Shown in pieces: positions 35,922 through 47,640 of a DNA stretch of 64,000 nucleotides. The notes beneath the pieces were generated by a model, which worked only from the letters and a program-made list of their open reading frames with translations, made no database searches and had not been told where the DNA came from. Origin of the DNA: Callorhinus ursinus (lineage: Eukaryota; Chordata; Mammalia; Carnivora; Otariidae); the NCBI RefSeq assembly GCF_003265705.1, contig NW_020312817.1:33071820-33135819 (forward strand), read 5' to 3'. Both the position numbers and the translations under genes were made by a program. Each line of letters begins with the position of its first letter. Position 1 is the first letter of the stretch.

Positions 35922-36025
35922 GACTTTTTTTTTTTTTTTGCTTTTTACTTAAAAAATTCCATTATAGTTAACACACAGTGTTATATTAGTTTCAGGTGTA
36001 CAATGTAGTGATTGAACATGTATTT
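35922..36025 (-). mobile_element. Young carnivore L1, about 100-bp 3' end
   Basis: A T-run is followed by TTAACACACAGTGTTATATT and AGTTTCAGGTGTACAATGTA, the complement of a carnivore L1 3' end. Degenerate flanks (ATGTACTTTATGGTATT and ATGTATTTCGTAGTATT) may be an eroded TSD. Confidence 0.8.
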
Positions 36026-36059
36026 CGTAGTATTTTAGTCAGAACATCCATTTTCCTTA

Positions 36060-37295
36060 ATTCGGAGTCTGCCTTTACAAAACCAATTATGATGATGCTG
36101 ACCTCTGTGCTCATAAATGCCAAGCCATTGTTGAGGAAAATTCAGTTAATCAGGGCTAGTCTGGTATTAGCGCCCTTGAGTTTCATCTTCAGTCTCCATG
36201 TCACAGGGATCCACTTCCGCCAAGTTGAAGAGGCCACGTCTGGGTGCCAAGTGCCGGGCTCAGAGGCTGTTGCTGAAGACTTTTCAGCAGTGTCCTCACT
36301 AGTGCCATCCCACTTAGTGAAGGCACATCTTTCTAGAGACATGTTATATATATTAGCTTGATTCTTGAAATCTCCTTAGATAAACTTAAGAGCCATTTTT
36401 GTGAGATTTTGGCCATAGAAGAAAGATGTTTTCTTTTGTGGTGTCATAACTTCACTGATCCTCACCATGGCCTATATCTTAGATGGATCTCACCCTCACT
36501 CTGGAGTTTTACTGCCTTTCTTCTGATACTGACAGCAATAATTAAGGGATTTTTTTTTTTTCCTGTTAGGACTGAATGAACTTTAAAATCCTTCTAGGGA
36601 GATGTACCTAGATAAGAGGGCATATAGAATTGATTAGTCCTCTCTGGCCTAAGTCAAACTAATTTTTTAATTCATTCCATGAAGATTTTCTAGTTTCTAT
36701 TCTTGAACAGAGATCTGTTAGTCTAATCGTTCCTTTTTCCTTGGTTACTCATGATTTTCCTTTTGTATGTGTTTTCTATAATTTCAGTGGTTTTTATTCT
36801 TGGGACTCGTTATGCTTCTTGAATCTTAGGATTCTTGTCTTTTTCATCCTAGGCCATGTCAGCCATTGCTTTCTTAAAATTGCCTCTCCATTTACTCCTT
36901 CTAGATGTAAATTAGAGCTGCTCTTTCTCTTCTATTTCTCTTAACTTTTTATATTTTCTGTTTCATTCTGGATTTCCACAGATCTATTTTCCAGTTTTAA
37001 GTCTCTAAAACTGTTTACTATTCAATTTCAGTGCCCATATCTTATTCTGAGACATATTGGTGGTTTAATTGTTCTTTTTTCTCCCATAGTGTAGTTCTTC
37101 TTTTTCTTTTATAACATTTTGTATTTGAGATTCTGTAGCATTAGGTGAAGTTTTCCTGAATTGTATGTTTTTTTATAGTGTCATCTTAGGACTTTGATTC
37201 TTCCATTGGTGTATGTAATAATTTTAAAACCTTATTTGATGTTTTCTTGTATATTCTTTTGGAATACTTACACTGTCTCTAGTTCAAAATGGGTT
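36060..37295. other. Unassigned stretch
   Basis: T-rich text at 36700-37280 could be a very old antisense LINE, but I cannot support a family. No gene signal. Confidence 0.4.
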
Positions 37296-37313
37296 GTCCC
37301 TTTGTGTATTTTA

Positions 37314-37468
37314 TTTTCTTAAAGATTTATTTATTTTTAGAGAGTGGGGGGAGGGGCAGAGAGGGACAAGCAGACTCTACAATGTGGGTCTCAGTCCCAC
37401 GACCCTGAGATCATGACCTGAGTTGAAACCAAGAGACGCTCCACCAACTGAGCCACCCAGGTGCCCCT
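37314..37468 (-). mobile_element. CAN-type SINE, shortened, 14-bp TSD
   Basis: CTTTGTGTATTTTA at 37300-37313 is repeated exactly at 37469-37482. The head is GAGCCACCCAGGTGCCCC; the middle, AATGTGGGTCTCAGTCCCAC, is shorter than usual for the family. Confidence 0.95.
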
Positions 37469-37484
37469 CTTTGTGTATTTTAGG

Positions 37485-39410
37485 TCACAGTGGGGATTTA
37501 CAGATGGAAGCTATAACTGTTCTCACTTGACATTTGGGTATTCCCCTTCCTTGTAAGCCTAGTAATGTATCTTAAGGAAGATTTCTTAGGTTTCAATAGT
37601 ATTTGTAGATGTTTGTAGTGGGAAAATTTTCAAGTTACCTTATTTTGCTATCACTTCAAAATCAGAAGCCCTTCCATATCATGCATTTATTGAGCCCTAG
37701 TTAATACCATAAGATGCTGAAAAAGAGAAGAGATTTATTTATTGGGGGTGATGACTATAGTAGACAAAGGGCAGAGGGAACAGGAGAAGGCAGAGAAGGA
37801 CCAGTCTGTAATGCAAGAATCACACTTCTGAAAGGAGAGGAGGTAAAAAGGAAGACTGGGTAGGAAGAGCCGTAGACTGTGCTGCAATTCTCAGAAAATG
37901 TTTGCCAAACTAAGGGGAGCTCTAGTGATTCCCTAAAGAATGAAGATCTGTGTTGGGCAGAGATGTCCAGGCCCACGGAAAGGAAAAGTCTGTGTTGAGC
38001 AGTATCCCTGCTCAGTGCTGTGCTCAGTAATTGGCAGGGGTTGCCAGGTATAGCATAGCCTCTGCTCAGACACTGCAGCAGATCCCCAGGATCTAACCAC
38101 ACTCATGGTGGCAGGTTCTCTCTCGAATCTCCATGGCCACCACACCCCCACTGGAAATTTCACAAACTGGCCTTCTGGTTTATTTACAAGTCTCATTTGA
38201 ATTTAATTTTGTACCTATCAGTAATAATCTGGTCATTTCTGAGTCTCCAGTACCAAGGACTATAAGGTTGAGAATAAGAACAATGTCATGATAGATTTAT
38301 CTAGGTATAATGTCCAATGGGCCTCAGGCCTCTTGGCATATTTTCAATCTGCCTGTTTCGGGCAAAAGCCTCTGTCTCGTGCATCATATGCCTGCCCTTT
38401 CTGTCCTAAATTCACACTTTTGCACTATATTATCCTTCCTGGTAATCATTTTCATTCTAGGTACACTTATTGTCCTATCTACATCTAGACTAGAGAAGGC
38501 TAAAAATTACACTATTAGAAAACTTTTGAGAATAATTAAAAGGATTTGAGATATTTTAGAAAAATATACATCAGTATAAAAAAGATACTTGCAGATAACC
38601 ATCATACCCTTCCTCCCAGGAAATTTTTAATTGCTGTGAGGGATTTAACACATGTCATTGAAAAATCAGTCACATAATTTGAACCTTTGAAATTACATGG
38701 TGTTTTTAAAAATTTGAGAGAGTGAATCACTGAGAATGAGTCATTTATGTTCCCTTTGTACACTAACCACCTCATCAAGACTTAAATTCACATGCACCTG
38801 TCCTTGAAATTCTTGGGGCATAAAGGCCTTTAAGGTTTTCGTTTTCTTATTTTAGGGTACATAGAATGAATGGGATTAACAGTGAACCTGCTCTGGTTAT
38901 ACGCTTCTGAATATTTGTTGTCTGTGCACAGAACATGTTCTGGTATGTTCTGTCCTTGGGACTTATTCAGTCTCTTACATTGCAGAACAACATACTATAA
39001 TGGCAAGATTTTTTTTTCCTTTTTTTTCCAAAGAGAATTTTAGCTTTACAAACCGCATTATATGTCTCTAGCCTTCATTTAGACTCGAGGTGTATTTTTG
39101 AGAAATGTATTGTTAAAGCAAGTGATTTAGACACATGAATCCAAACCACATCTTCCTTGGGAACTGAGTCAAGCTGCCAAGTACCTAAGCAAGTAGGTTC
39201 AAGGAATAGATATTTAGAGTTTCTGTGCAAGAGGATGGTAAGGAGGAAAAGGATATGGAAGGGTACTGAGAAAATAAGGTCAGAGAAATGGACCTGGAAC
39301 TGCAAAAAGGTCTAAAATTATGACATTTTCATTTATGGTTAAATGCTAGAGGTTTTTCCTGGTGAGCTAATGTACATGTGATTGAAGGCCCAGGCCCATT
39401 TAGGATTTTA
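37485..39410. other. Stretch without recognised gene or repeat
   Basis: Two overlapping minus-strand frames (37755-38102 and 37933-38196) lack homology I can name. Remaining sequence is A+T-rich and featureless. Confidence 0.5.
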
Positions 39411-39417
39411 TTTCACT

Positions 39418-39599
39418 TTTTAAAAAAGATTTATTTGACAGAAACAGCGAGAGAGGGAACACAAGCAGGGGGAGTGGAAGAGGGAGAAGCAGGCTTCCCG
39501 CTGAGCAGAGAGCCCGATGCGGGGCTCGATCCCAGGACCCTGGGATCGTGACCTGAGCCAAAGGCAGACGCTTAACAACTGAGCCACCCAGGTGCCCCT
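39418..39599 (-). mobile_element. CAN-type SINE abutting a second SINE-like tail
   Basis: The body and head are typical (AGGGAACACAAGCAGGGGGA; GAGCCACCCAGGTGCCCC). Immediately beyond the head is TAAATAAATTAAATCTTTAA at 39599-39618, which resembles a plus-strand SINE tail. No clear TSD was found. Confidence 0.92.
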
Positions 39600-39959
39600 A
39601 AATAAATTAAATCTTTAAAAAAATTCTTCCTGTGGGAGGTGGATGGGAAGGGGAAAGAGTTGATATTTTGTCACTAATTTAGTTCATGGAAAATGGCAAT
39701 ATAGTTGTAGAATAACAATGAATTGAAGAGGTTTGATTGATTTTTGCCGGTTATAAAGTTTCAGCTAACCAAGAGATAACTAGGAAAATTTCAGCCGAAG
39801 GATTTTGCTGAAAATCCTAAAACTCAGGTGACTATTTCAGTATGTAAATGTAGATATAATAAAAACTTGGTAGGGAGGCAGGTGGAAATCTAAAGTACAA
39901 ATGTTGTATGTTGTGACAAAGTAGATAATGCAGCTGGAAAGTGAGAGAGAAGGGAAATA

Positions 39960-40440
39960 GAATAAGCTTTTGATTGTTGTATAGGCAGTAGGTGGGAGTT
40001 AAAATAGGGTTACAACGTGGTAAACCAGATCTTCAAAGGCAAAATCCAACCAAAAAATGCCAAGAAATTAGAGGCACTAATAAGTACAATGATAACCATC
40101 AGAACAAAAATACAAACACTTCTAAATATCAAAAAAATTTTAAAGGGCGAAGAATACATATATTATAGAAAAAGAAACATAGCAGTTATAACCAAATACA
40201 TATATTTTGCCACAGATAAGACCAAACATCAATCATATCAATAAATGAGAATAGGTTTATCTCATGTACTAAGAGAAGAACATTCAGTTTGGCTCATAAA
40301 ACATATACCATGTATATACTGTATACAAGAGAGATACCTGAAACCAAGTAATTTTGAAAGGCTAAAAATGGTGAACAAAGGCCTACCAGGCAAATGAAAT
40401 AAGGAAGTTAGTAAGCCTGACATCACACAAAATAGAATTG
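39960..40440 (+). mobile_element. Old L1-type LINE fragment, plus strand
   Basis: A-rich text such as AGAGAGATACCTGAAACCAA, TTTTGAAAGGCTAAAAATGG and GGCCTACCAGGCAAATGAAA resembles L1/HAL1 ORF2 in sense orientation. The first 110 bp recur at 40932-41045. Confidence 0.65.
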
Positions 40441-40449
40441 AGAAAAAGG

Positions 40450-40925
40450 GGGTATTTTCCCTTTTATTGTAGGATACATGTAACAAAATCTAAACCATTT
40501 TACAATGTACAGATCAGTGGTATTAAGTACATGCGTTATTTTGTGTTCAGCCATTTTACCACCTTCCATCTCTAGAACTTCTTAATCTGGCAAAACTGAA
40601 ACTCTATACCCATTAAACCATAACACCCCCTCCCCCTTTCAGCCCCTGATAACCACCATTCTACTTTGTTTCTATGAATTTGACTATTCCAGCTACCTCT
40701 TAAAAGTGGAATCATACAGTATGTCTTTTTGTGATTGGCTTATTTAGCTGAGCACGATGTCCTCAAGGTTCATCTTGTAGCATATGTCAGAATTTCCTTC
40801 CTTTTGAAGGCTGAATAAAATTTCATTTTATGTATATACCACACTTTGCATATCCATTCATCCTTTAGAAACTGGGATAATTTCCACCTTTTAGCTATTG
40901 TGAATAATGCTGCTGTGAACATGAG
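40450..40925 (-). mobile_element. Old L1 3' end, antisense
   Basis: AATGTACAGATCAGTGGTAT, GATAACCACCATTCTACTTT, TTCATCTTGTAGCATATGTC and GTGAATAATGCTGCTGTGAA are the complement of an L1M 3' region. It lies between two plus-strand L1 segments. Confidence 0.85.
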
Positions 40926-40929
40926 ACAT

Positions 40930-42215
40930 GTTGATTGTTGTAGAAGCAGTGGGTGGGAGTTATAGAATGGTAACAAAAACTGGCAAACCAGACTGTCAAA
41001 AACAAAATCCAACCAACCAAAAAACCCCCAGAAAATTAGAGGCACTTTCTGATGGGAAAGTCACAATTCACAATGTAGATATAGCCTTGTGGATATTTTT
41101 ACATCAAATAACATAGCAATCATCTTTATAAAAAAATACAAGAGATAAAGGGAAACATAGAATCACAGTAATAATAGGATATATTCATACAGCACTCCTA
41201 ATATAGGAAAGACAAGGTGGACGAAAAATGAGAGGAAGACCTAAACATGATCAATGGAGAAGATCTTATGAATAAATATCAAACTCTCTACCCTCACAAT
41301 AGAAAATACATCTTCTCAAGCTCATGTAACAGTCTCGTAAGTTGTACATTGACACAAAGTAAGTTCACTGGTAGGATGGTAAATAACAAGCAGCTCTTTG
41401 GGGGGGGGGTAGGGGAAGCCCTGATTTATAGCATTTGTTGATTTTTCTGATGTAAATCCTCCTACGGTCAATTTGAAGCCACCCATGTGATGTCACTGAT
41501 CAAGAAGCTGGGAAGAGAGCTACACAATTGACTTTCATAAGCCAGTACAAGTTTGCTCTAGTACACCACTCTGTTTCATGGAGTATCATTTGTAATATTT
41601 CTGTCTTATCACCAAAGCAACAAAACTAGAAATTACCAATAGAAAGTCTATCTTGAAATCTAAAAACCTTTTATTAAACAACCCTTGAGTGAAAGGGGAA
41701 ATACAAGAGGAAATTACAGAACTAGAAATTAAGACAAGGAGAGGATCTCTATAGATCAGGATCTATGGGATACATTTTAAGCAGTTGTCAAAGAAATGTA
41801 TACCACCAAATACTTTTACCAGCAAAAATGAAATGTGAATATACTTACCTCAAAAAACTAAAGGGACAACAAAGTAAATAAAACATAAGGGAATCATAAG
41901 GATAAAAGCAGAAGTTAATGAGGTAAAGAATAACGAAATAGTAGACTCCAAAATCCAGTTTAAAAAAAAAAAAAACAAAACTAGCTAATTTGATCAAGAA
42001 CAAGGGGAGGAAGCATTTATATACAAAATAAGAATTGACAAGACAGAAATAATTGAAACAAGAAATCTTTTAATTATGAATGGACTGTAGACCTTTACAT
42101 AAATATTAAAATCTAGTTGAAATGGATATTTTAGGAGACTAGAGATTACCAAAATTGACCCAACTAGTGTTGGAAAGTTCCATTGTCTTAGTAGAAATAG
42201 AGAAAGTTATTAAAG
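40930..42215 (+). mobile_element. Old L1-type LINE, plus strand, first segment
   Basis: A-rich sense text includes CACAATAGAAAATACATCTT, GAGAGCTACACAATTGACTT, ACCCTTGAGTGAAAGGGGAA and CCACCAAATACTTTTACCAG, in ORF2 order. It is continuous with 42428-42792 after removal of a SINE. A G-run occurs at 41401-41409. Confidence 0.7.
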
Positions 42216-42226
42216 AACTGTCCCAC

Positions 42227-42415
42227 GGGCGCCTGGGTGGCTCAGTCGTTAAGCGTCTGCCTTCGGCTCAGGTCATGGTCTCAGGGTCCTGGGATCGAGT
42301 CCCACATCGGGCTCCCTGCTCCGCGGGAGGCCTGCTTCTCCCTCTTCCACTCCCCCTGCTTGTGTACCTGCTCTCGCTGTCTCTGTCAAATAAATAAAAT
42401 CTTAAAAAAAAAAAA
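42227..42415 (+). mobile_element. CAN-type SINE nested in old L1, TSD AACTGTCCCAC
   Basis: AACTGTCCCAC at 42216-42226 is repeated ending at 42427. The head GGGCGCCTGGGTGGCTCAGT carries a pol III A-box-like TGGCTCAGTCGTTAAG, and GGGATCGAGTCC is B-box-like. It ends AAATAAATAAAATCTT plus poly(A). Full-length, clean copy. Confidence 0.97.
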
Positions 42416-42427
42416 AAACTGTCCCAC

Positions 42428-42792
42428 AACAAAAAGACCAGGCTTAGATGGTTTCACAGTGAAGTACTATAAGAAAACATGAGCGAATTTGTCTTTAATC
42501 CTACTGTAGGCAAAGCCTCCAAATCTATAGGCAGTAAAAGAAGACTGATAACTTTGACTACGTAAAATATTTTTGCAGTCAATACACCAGAACTGAAAAA
42601 CTAGGAGATGGTATTTGGGACATATACTACAAAGGCCAACTGTTCCTTACATGTAAAGAAGAAACCTTAAACAGTGAGAAACAAAAGACCAAAAACACAG
42701 CAGAAAAGTGGGAAAGAAGACCTTGTCAGATAAATCACAAATTAACATGTAAAAATGGCCCTTGAACACAGTAAAATTTTACATTCTTAAAG
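42428..42792 (+). mobile_element. Old L1 LINE, plus strand, second segment
   Basis: GGCTTAGATGGTTTCACAGT, CTACGTAAAATATTTTTGCA and TTAAAGAAATGCAAAG mark L1 ORF2 near its C-terminus. It continues at 43147 after a nested young L1. Confidence 0.8.
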
Positions 42793-42802
42793 AAATGCAA
42801 AG

Positions 42803-43136
42803 TATATTAAGTGAAATAAGTCCAGCAGAGAAAGTCAATTATCATATGGTTTCACTTATTCGTGGAACATAAGGAACAGCATGGAGGACATTAGGAGAAG
42901 GAAGGGAAAAATGGGGGGCGGGAATCGGAGGGGGGAGATGAACCATGAGAGACTATGGACTCCGAGAAACGAACCGAGGGTTCTAGAGGGGAGGGGGGTG
43001 GGGGGATGGGTTAGCTCAGTGATGGGTATTAAGGAGGGCACGTACTGCATGGAGCACTGGGTGTTATACGAAAACAATGAATCGTGGATCACCACATCAA
43101 AAACTAATGAGGTACTGTATGGTGACTAACATAAAA
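42803..43136 (+). mobile_element. Young carnivore L1 3' end nested in old L1, 10-bp TSD
   Basis: AAATGCAAAG at 42793-42802 is repeated at 43137-43146. The insert has AAGTGAAATAAGTCCAGCAG, GAAACGAACCGAGGGTTCTA, a G-rich tract near 42989-43009, and GAGCACTGGGTGTTATACGA. This is the carnivore L1 3' UTR. Confidence 0.93.
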
Positions 43137-43146
43137 AAATGCAAAG

Positions 43147-43690
43147 TGATACACCCCACTGTGATGCCATTTTTCACCTATAAGATTAGTGAAAATCGGT
43201 CTTTACAACATGTTGCGTTGGTGAGGCTGTGGGGAGACCTGCCACTTGTGATGCAAACTGGTGCAGCCCTTCCTAAGTGTTATTTGGCAGTACCTCACAA
43301 AACAACGTTAAGTATTTACCCTTTGACCCAGCAATCTCACTTCTAGGGATCTAACCTGAAGATACAGCTCCAACCGTATGAAAATACAAATGCACAAAAC
43401 TTATCATTTGTAACTGGAAAATATTGGGAAAAAATCTGAATGCCCATCCACAGTAGGGGTGTTGCATTGACTGTGGTACCTCCATTCAGGACTTCCGTAT
43501 GGTGTGAAAAGAATGAAGTTCTCTGTGAACTGATATTGGGGTGTTTTGCCAGGAGATATTGGTTACGTGAAAAAAACAAAGTCCAAATAATGTCTATAAC
43601 ATAGAACTCTTTGTGTAAGTAAGAACAAAATGTAGGAAAAAGTATCTGCTCATCTGTGCAAAATAAATACAGGAAGTTTAAATGAGAAGC
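43147..43690 (+). mobile_element. Old L1 LINE, plus strand, 3' segment
   Basis: TGGTGAGGCTGTGGGGAGAC (in order with) TTTGACCCAGCAATCTCACT and CAAATGCACAAAACTTATC mark the last part of ORF2 and 3' UTR. The opposite-strand frame at 43343-43777 (144 codons) is an antisense shadow, not a gene. Confidence 0.85.
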
Positions 43691-43804
43691 TGATGACAGG
43701 CTCAGTGTAAAACTGGTATCCTGGACTCTCAGATCCCTCTCTCCATAGTGTAAGTCCTTCCTTCTTCCTGGAAGCAAGAACGCTTAACATGAGATCAGTC
43801 CTCT

Positions 43805-43995
43805 TAACAAAGTTTTAAGTACGCAGCAACACCATATTTATCTATAGATACTTTGTTGTATGGATCTCAGAACTCCTTCATCTTGCACAGCGGGGACTTT
43901 AGACATATTGAACAACTCCACATCCCACTCCCGCCCACCCCCCAGGCCCTGGAAACCACTGTTCTATTCTCTGCTTCAGTGAATTTGACTATTGC
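43805..43995 (-). mobile_element. Old L1 3' UTR fragment, antisense
   Basis: TCAGAACTCCTTCATCTTGC, CCCTGGAAACCACTGTTCTA and CTTCAGTGAATTTGACTATT are the complement of an L1M 3' UTR. Confidence 0.75.
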
Positions 43996-43999
43996 TGCA

Positions 44000-44585
44000 T
44001 CTGGCCAGGGATAGGCTTAGCTTTTAATCAGATACTAAGGTCTCAGGACTGGGGTTAGAAAAATTCATTCAACTGCATTTTGGGAGGCTAGTGTTATTTG
44101 CTACTCTGTTAAGTATTTGTTCTTCCAACTCTTACAATCAGTGCAAATGAGGAAAGAAATTGTAGATTGATGCAAAACCCTGATGATTCCAGCACCCACA
44201 CTGCCCTCCACCCCTAACCTGTCCCAAACTAATGGAGTATGTAGCTTGAGTTACCTGTAAACAAGGCTTCCTATCCCTTTTGGGGCCCTCACTCTTGCTG
44301 TTTCCATATTAAGCCCTAAGGAGACTTGTCCTGAGACCTATGATTACAAGTTAGCAGGTCTGATAGTTCCTTGATAGAAGTATCGTCAGAGTCCAGTGGA
44401 TTATGGTCAAGGGTCTGTGGGAAAGCAAAGAAAGCCAGTCGCATTATTACAAGTTGGGGCATATGTTACCTGGGGAAATAGTAAGGTGAAGGCAGAAATT
44501 AGAGCTGAAAGGTGGAAATTCGAACACATTACACCGTATCTGTGTTTATATTTCCTTTTAATTGAAATAGGAAAGACTATTTGAG
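44000..44585. other. Stretch without recognised gene or repeat
   Basis: Nothing distinctive seen. Confidence 0.5.
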
Positions 44586-44589
44586 GCAG

Positions 44590-44785
44590 TTGTGTAAGGG
44601 GAGAGACCCAAATTTAAATCCTGATTCAAGCACTTAAACTAGTGCAATTTTTGCAAAGTATTTAGCTTCTCCGAGCTTTAATTTCCTTATGTGGAAGGCT
44701 CTGTCGGCCCCTTTGTTGCACTAGTGAGAACTGGGTAAATCACTGTGTATATTTGCTGTATACTAGGTTTTTAGTGAGTGCTAGG
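44590..44785 (+). repeat. MIR SINE
   Basis: AAATTTAAATCCTGATTCAA, TTAGCTTCTCCGAGCTTTAA, TTTCCTTATGTGGAAGGCTC and GAACTGGGTAAATCACTGTG are a degenerate sense MIR. Confidence 0.65.
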
Positions 44786-44789
44786 CCAT

Positions 44790-45970
44790 TCCCTCCAATT
44801 CTTATCTCATAGTTTTACATCTTTACATTGATTTCTGTGTGAAATTTTTTTCTAAGTTCCCATTCACCTTCTAAGCTGTTAATTGCTGGAATTATCCATG
44901 ATTGACTATGTCTTTCTTGCTTTCTTTGCCCGCTGTAAAAGTTTTCTCTCTACCCATGGTTTTAATTATGATTTTCTTTCTCCAAGATGTAGTATCAGTA
45001 TAAGAACTGTTTATATTAATGCCAGAGAACATTGTGAAACTGCATTGATTTCCAACATATGGATGATTGAATCTCACTCTTGTAGGCTTCCTATGTATAA
45101 GGTGTTATGTCCCGAGACTAAAAATTATGAATGACATCTAGACTTTTGAAGGAATCTGGTTGTCAACAAAAAATAAAAACAGAATAATAAATATATAACC
45201 TATAAGTAATTTTATTATAAAAATTAAATGCTTTTAAAATAAAAAAAAGTTAAATAATGAAAATAGAATGAGACAGGTAAGACAGAGATGCGTAGAGCAT
45301 GTTATGTGACATTAGAAGGAGTCATTACTTACGTCCGGGGAAATCTTTGTAAAAAAAGATGCGTTTACTGTGGATCTTGAAGGAGGAGAATTTCAAGAAG
45401 AAAATCATGTGCAAAATTGGTTATTTGGTGATCTAGCTTAATGTTAACCAAAGCAGGTAAAAGGGGTAGAACAGCAATCTAAAGGGAACAAAACAAACCA
45501 GCTTATGTTCCTCATGTTTCTCTCTTTTAGGTGGAAAATTTTTGTAGGGCAAAGATTATGAGAAAAGGCATTCTTTTCCCCATTTGAGTTACTCAATTAG
45601 GAAATTACCTCTTATTGAGATTAGCCAAGGGGTTGGTTTAATGGAAACCACTCAGAGATAAGGGGGAATAATAATTATGATCATTTCTGTTGATGATTCT
45701 GATTCTGATCATATCTGTCTCATCTTGTGACATGGAGACAGCAGAGCCTTGAAGGCTAGCTGCAGACAGGAGACAGATACCTAGAACCTTGACTTTGGAG
45801 ACCTTGTTAGAGGGAGACACAAGTCTAGGTCGTACTATGTCTTGTTGGGAATTTGTAAAATGATTGCCTATTGAGCAGTAGTCAGAATTGATTTGAGTAA
45901 GAATACTTCATCTGTAATTTATTGATTTGTATGGTGCTTTGAACAAAATAGTAATGCAAGTTGTATTTGT
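44790..45970. other. Stretch without recognised gene or repeat
   Basis: Very A+T-rich near 45140-45260. Two opposed short frames at 44883-45134 have no recognisable product. Confidence 0.5.
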
Positions 45971-45974
45971 GAAG

Positions 45975-46095
45975 GGCAAGATCTCTAGATTCAGGAAATC
46001 TGGACTCACAGCTGTGTGACTTGGGGACCTTGATTTGTGAATAAAATGAAAGAATGTTAATTCTCACTAGAGTTGAGGAGATCAAAGGTTCAAGT
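45975..46095 (+). repeat. MIR SINE fragment
   Basis: GGAAATCTGGACTCACAGCT, GTGTGACTTGGGGACCTTGA and TTGTGAATAAAATGAAAGAA follow MIR. Confidence 0.6.
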
Positions 46096-46485
46096 ACAGA
46101 TGAACTCAGTTTAAAACTGTTAAGGGCTTCCATTTATGTCAGTTATTCAAGGGCATAACATTAAACCACCCAACAAATTAGCAAACACATGGTATAGTTT
46201 ACCATGTCACAAGAAAGCAGGGATTGTTCTCATTTTGTGGAGAAAGCTAGGAGGTCATTACTGAGTTCATAACTTGGGTGGTTTAGATAATAGTTTATAA
46301 ATGATGACTCTATTTCCTCCAAAACAGTGTTTTTCAAACTATATTTCAGCTCCTTATTGGGAATTGCAATCAATTTAGAGTTGTCACCACGATTTTTTTT
46401 CCTAAATGAAACAGAAAAAGTAGAATAGACTAGAATACAATAGAAAAATATATAGCTGTAGCTCATGTAGTAAGGAAACAAACTT

Positions 46486-46659
46486 TTAAAAAAAATTTGA
46501 GAGAGAGCATGAGTAGGGGGAGGGGCAGAGATAGAGGGAAAAGTAGACTCCCCACTGAGCAGGGACCCAGATGAAGACATGGGGCTTGATCCCGGGACCT
46601 TGGGATCATGACCCAAGCCGAAGGCAGACCCTCAACTGACTGAGCCACCCAGGCGTCCA
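46486..46659 (-). mobile_element. CAN-type SINE with 11-bp TSD
   Basis: GAAACAAACTT at 46475-46485 is repeated at 46660-46670. The head is decayed at its end (GAGCCACCCAGGCGTCCA). Confidence 0.95.
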
Positions 46660-46699
46660 GAAACAAACTTCTTAATGTTAAGGTTAGTGTGCTATGTCT

Positions 46700-47090
46700 G
46701 TATACACATGTGTGCGCACACATATATACTTTAACAAGTACTAGCTGGAAATACCAAATGTATTTCTTCAGGTGGTTTGCAGTCAGTATTTGAAAAACTT
46801 CGCTCTAGAGAATTTTTACTGATGAATTACACTCTCAAATCTTTCCTCTTATAAGCCTTACATTCTGTGTTCTTATCTGCCTAGCAGACATTTTCTCTGG
46901 GTTGTTTAGTTTTTATCTTAAGTTGATATTCCTAAAACTGAACTCTGTACCTCAAACTATTTTATTCTAAATTTATATTTCTATTTACTCTCTATACGCC
47001 TAGTTACTCTTGGTCAAGCCCTTAGTAATTTTCAACTCTTGCCTCTCTTCATCTTTAATCAGTGAGGAGGTATAGAGGGTGTGGAACTAA
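46700..47090. other. Stretch without recognised gene or repeat
   Basis: Nothing distinctive seen. Confidence 0.5.
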
Positions 47091-47094
47091 CATT

Positions 47095-47310
47095 AATTAA
47101 GTACCTGACATTTATTAGGCAACTCGCCAAATATTTTCTATATTTTGCTTTATGTAACTCTCAAAATACCCTTATATTCAAATGAAGCTCAAAGAGGCTG
47201 AGTAACCAGCTCAAGGTCACATGGATTATTTATGTAGAGCAGCTCCTTTGGCTTTGTCAGCTTAGGTCTCTGACTCCAAATACAAATGCCTTGTTATGTC
47301 CTGCCACCTT
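47095..47310 (-). repeat. MIR SINE
   Basis: GTACCTGACATTTATTAGGC, AAATGAAGCTCAAAGAGGCT, GAGTAACCAGCTCAAGGTCA and GGTCTCTGACTCCAAATACA are the complement of MIR. Confidence 0.78.
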
Positions 47311-47419
47311 CCCAAATGCACTCTTTAAAATTGTTTCCACAGGAGCTCAGAAGTGATGTTAGACCAGTAACAGTACAGAATAATAATCACTACATGATCT
47401 TCGGTTGCTATCAGAACCC

Positions 47420-47565
47420 ATATTGCTGGGAAGGACTCTAGAGCTCTAAACCGTTATTTTACAGAAGATATAATTAAGACACAGAAATGTTAAGTGACTT
47501 GACTGAAGCCATAGGCTGATTTGTGGCAGATCCTTGGCCAGAATTCAGGTCTTGATTTTATAACA
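47420..47565 (-). repeat. MIR SINE
   Basis: GTTATTTTACAGAAGATATA, ACACAGAAATGTTAAGTGAC, and GCCAGAATTCAGGTCTTGAT match the complement of MIR. Confidence 0.68.
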
Positions 47566-47640
47566 GTGTTCTTTTTTATCTCTTACTAGCCTCAGGAGCT
47601 AGAACAAAGGGTGAAAAGGCAAAAACAGAATCTATATGGC
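47566..47640 (+). repeat. 75-bp direct repeat, copy 1
   Basis: GCCTCAGGAGCTAGAACAAA and GGGTGAAAAGGCAAAAACAG reappear, with few changes and one length difference in a T run, at 53350-53424. I do not recognise the family. Confidence 0.85.

Noticed and set aside
42227..42300. tRNA-like A-box and B-box arrangement, possible tRNA-Lys gene
   Set aside because: The same arrangement recurs in about 18 other places with SINE tails and target duplications. It is the SINE's tRNA-derived head, not a tRNA gene.
43343..43777. 144-codon minus-strand open frame
   Set aside because: Antisense to the 3' part of an old L1; no independent evidence.
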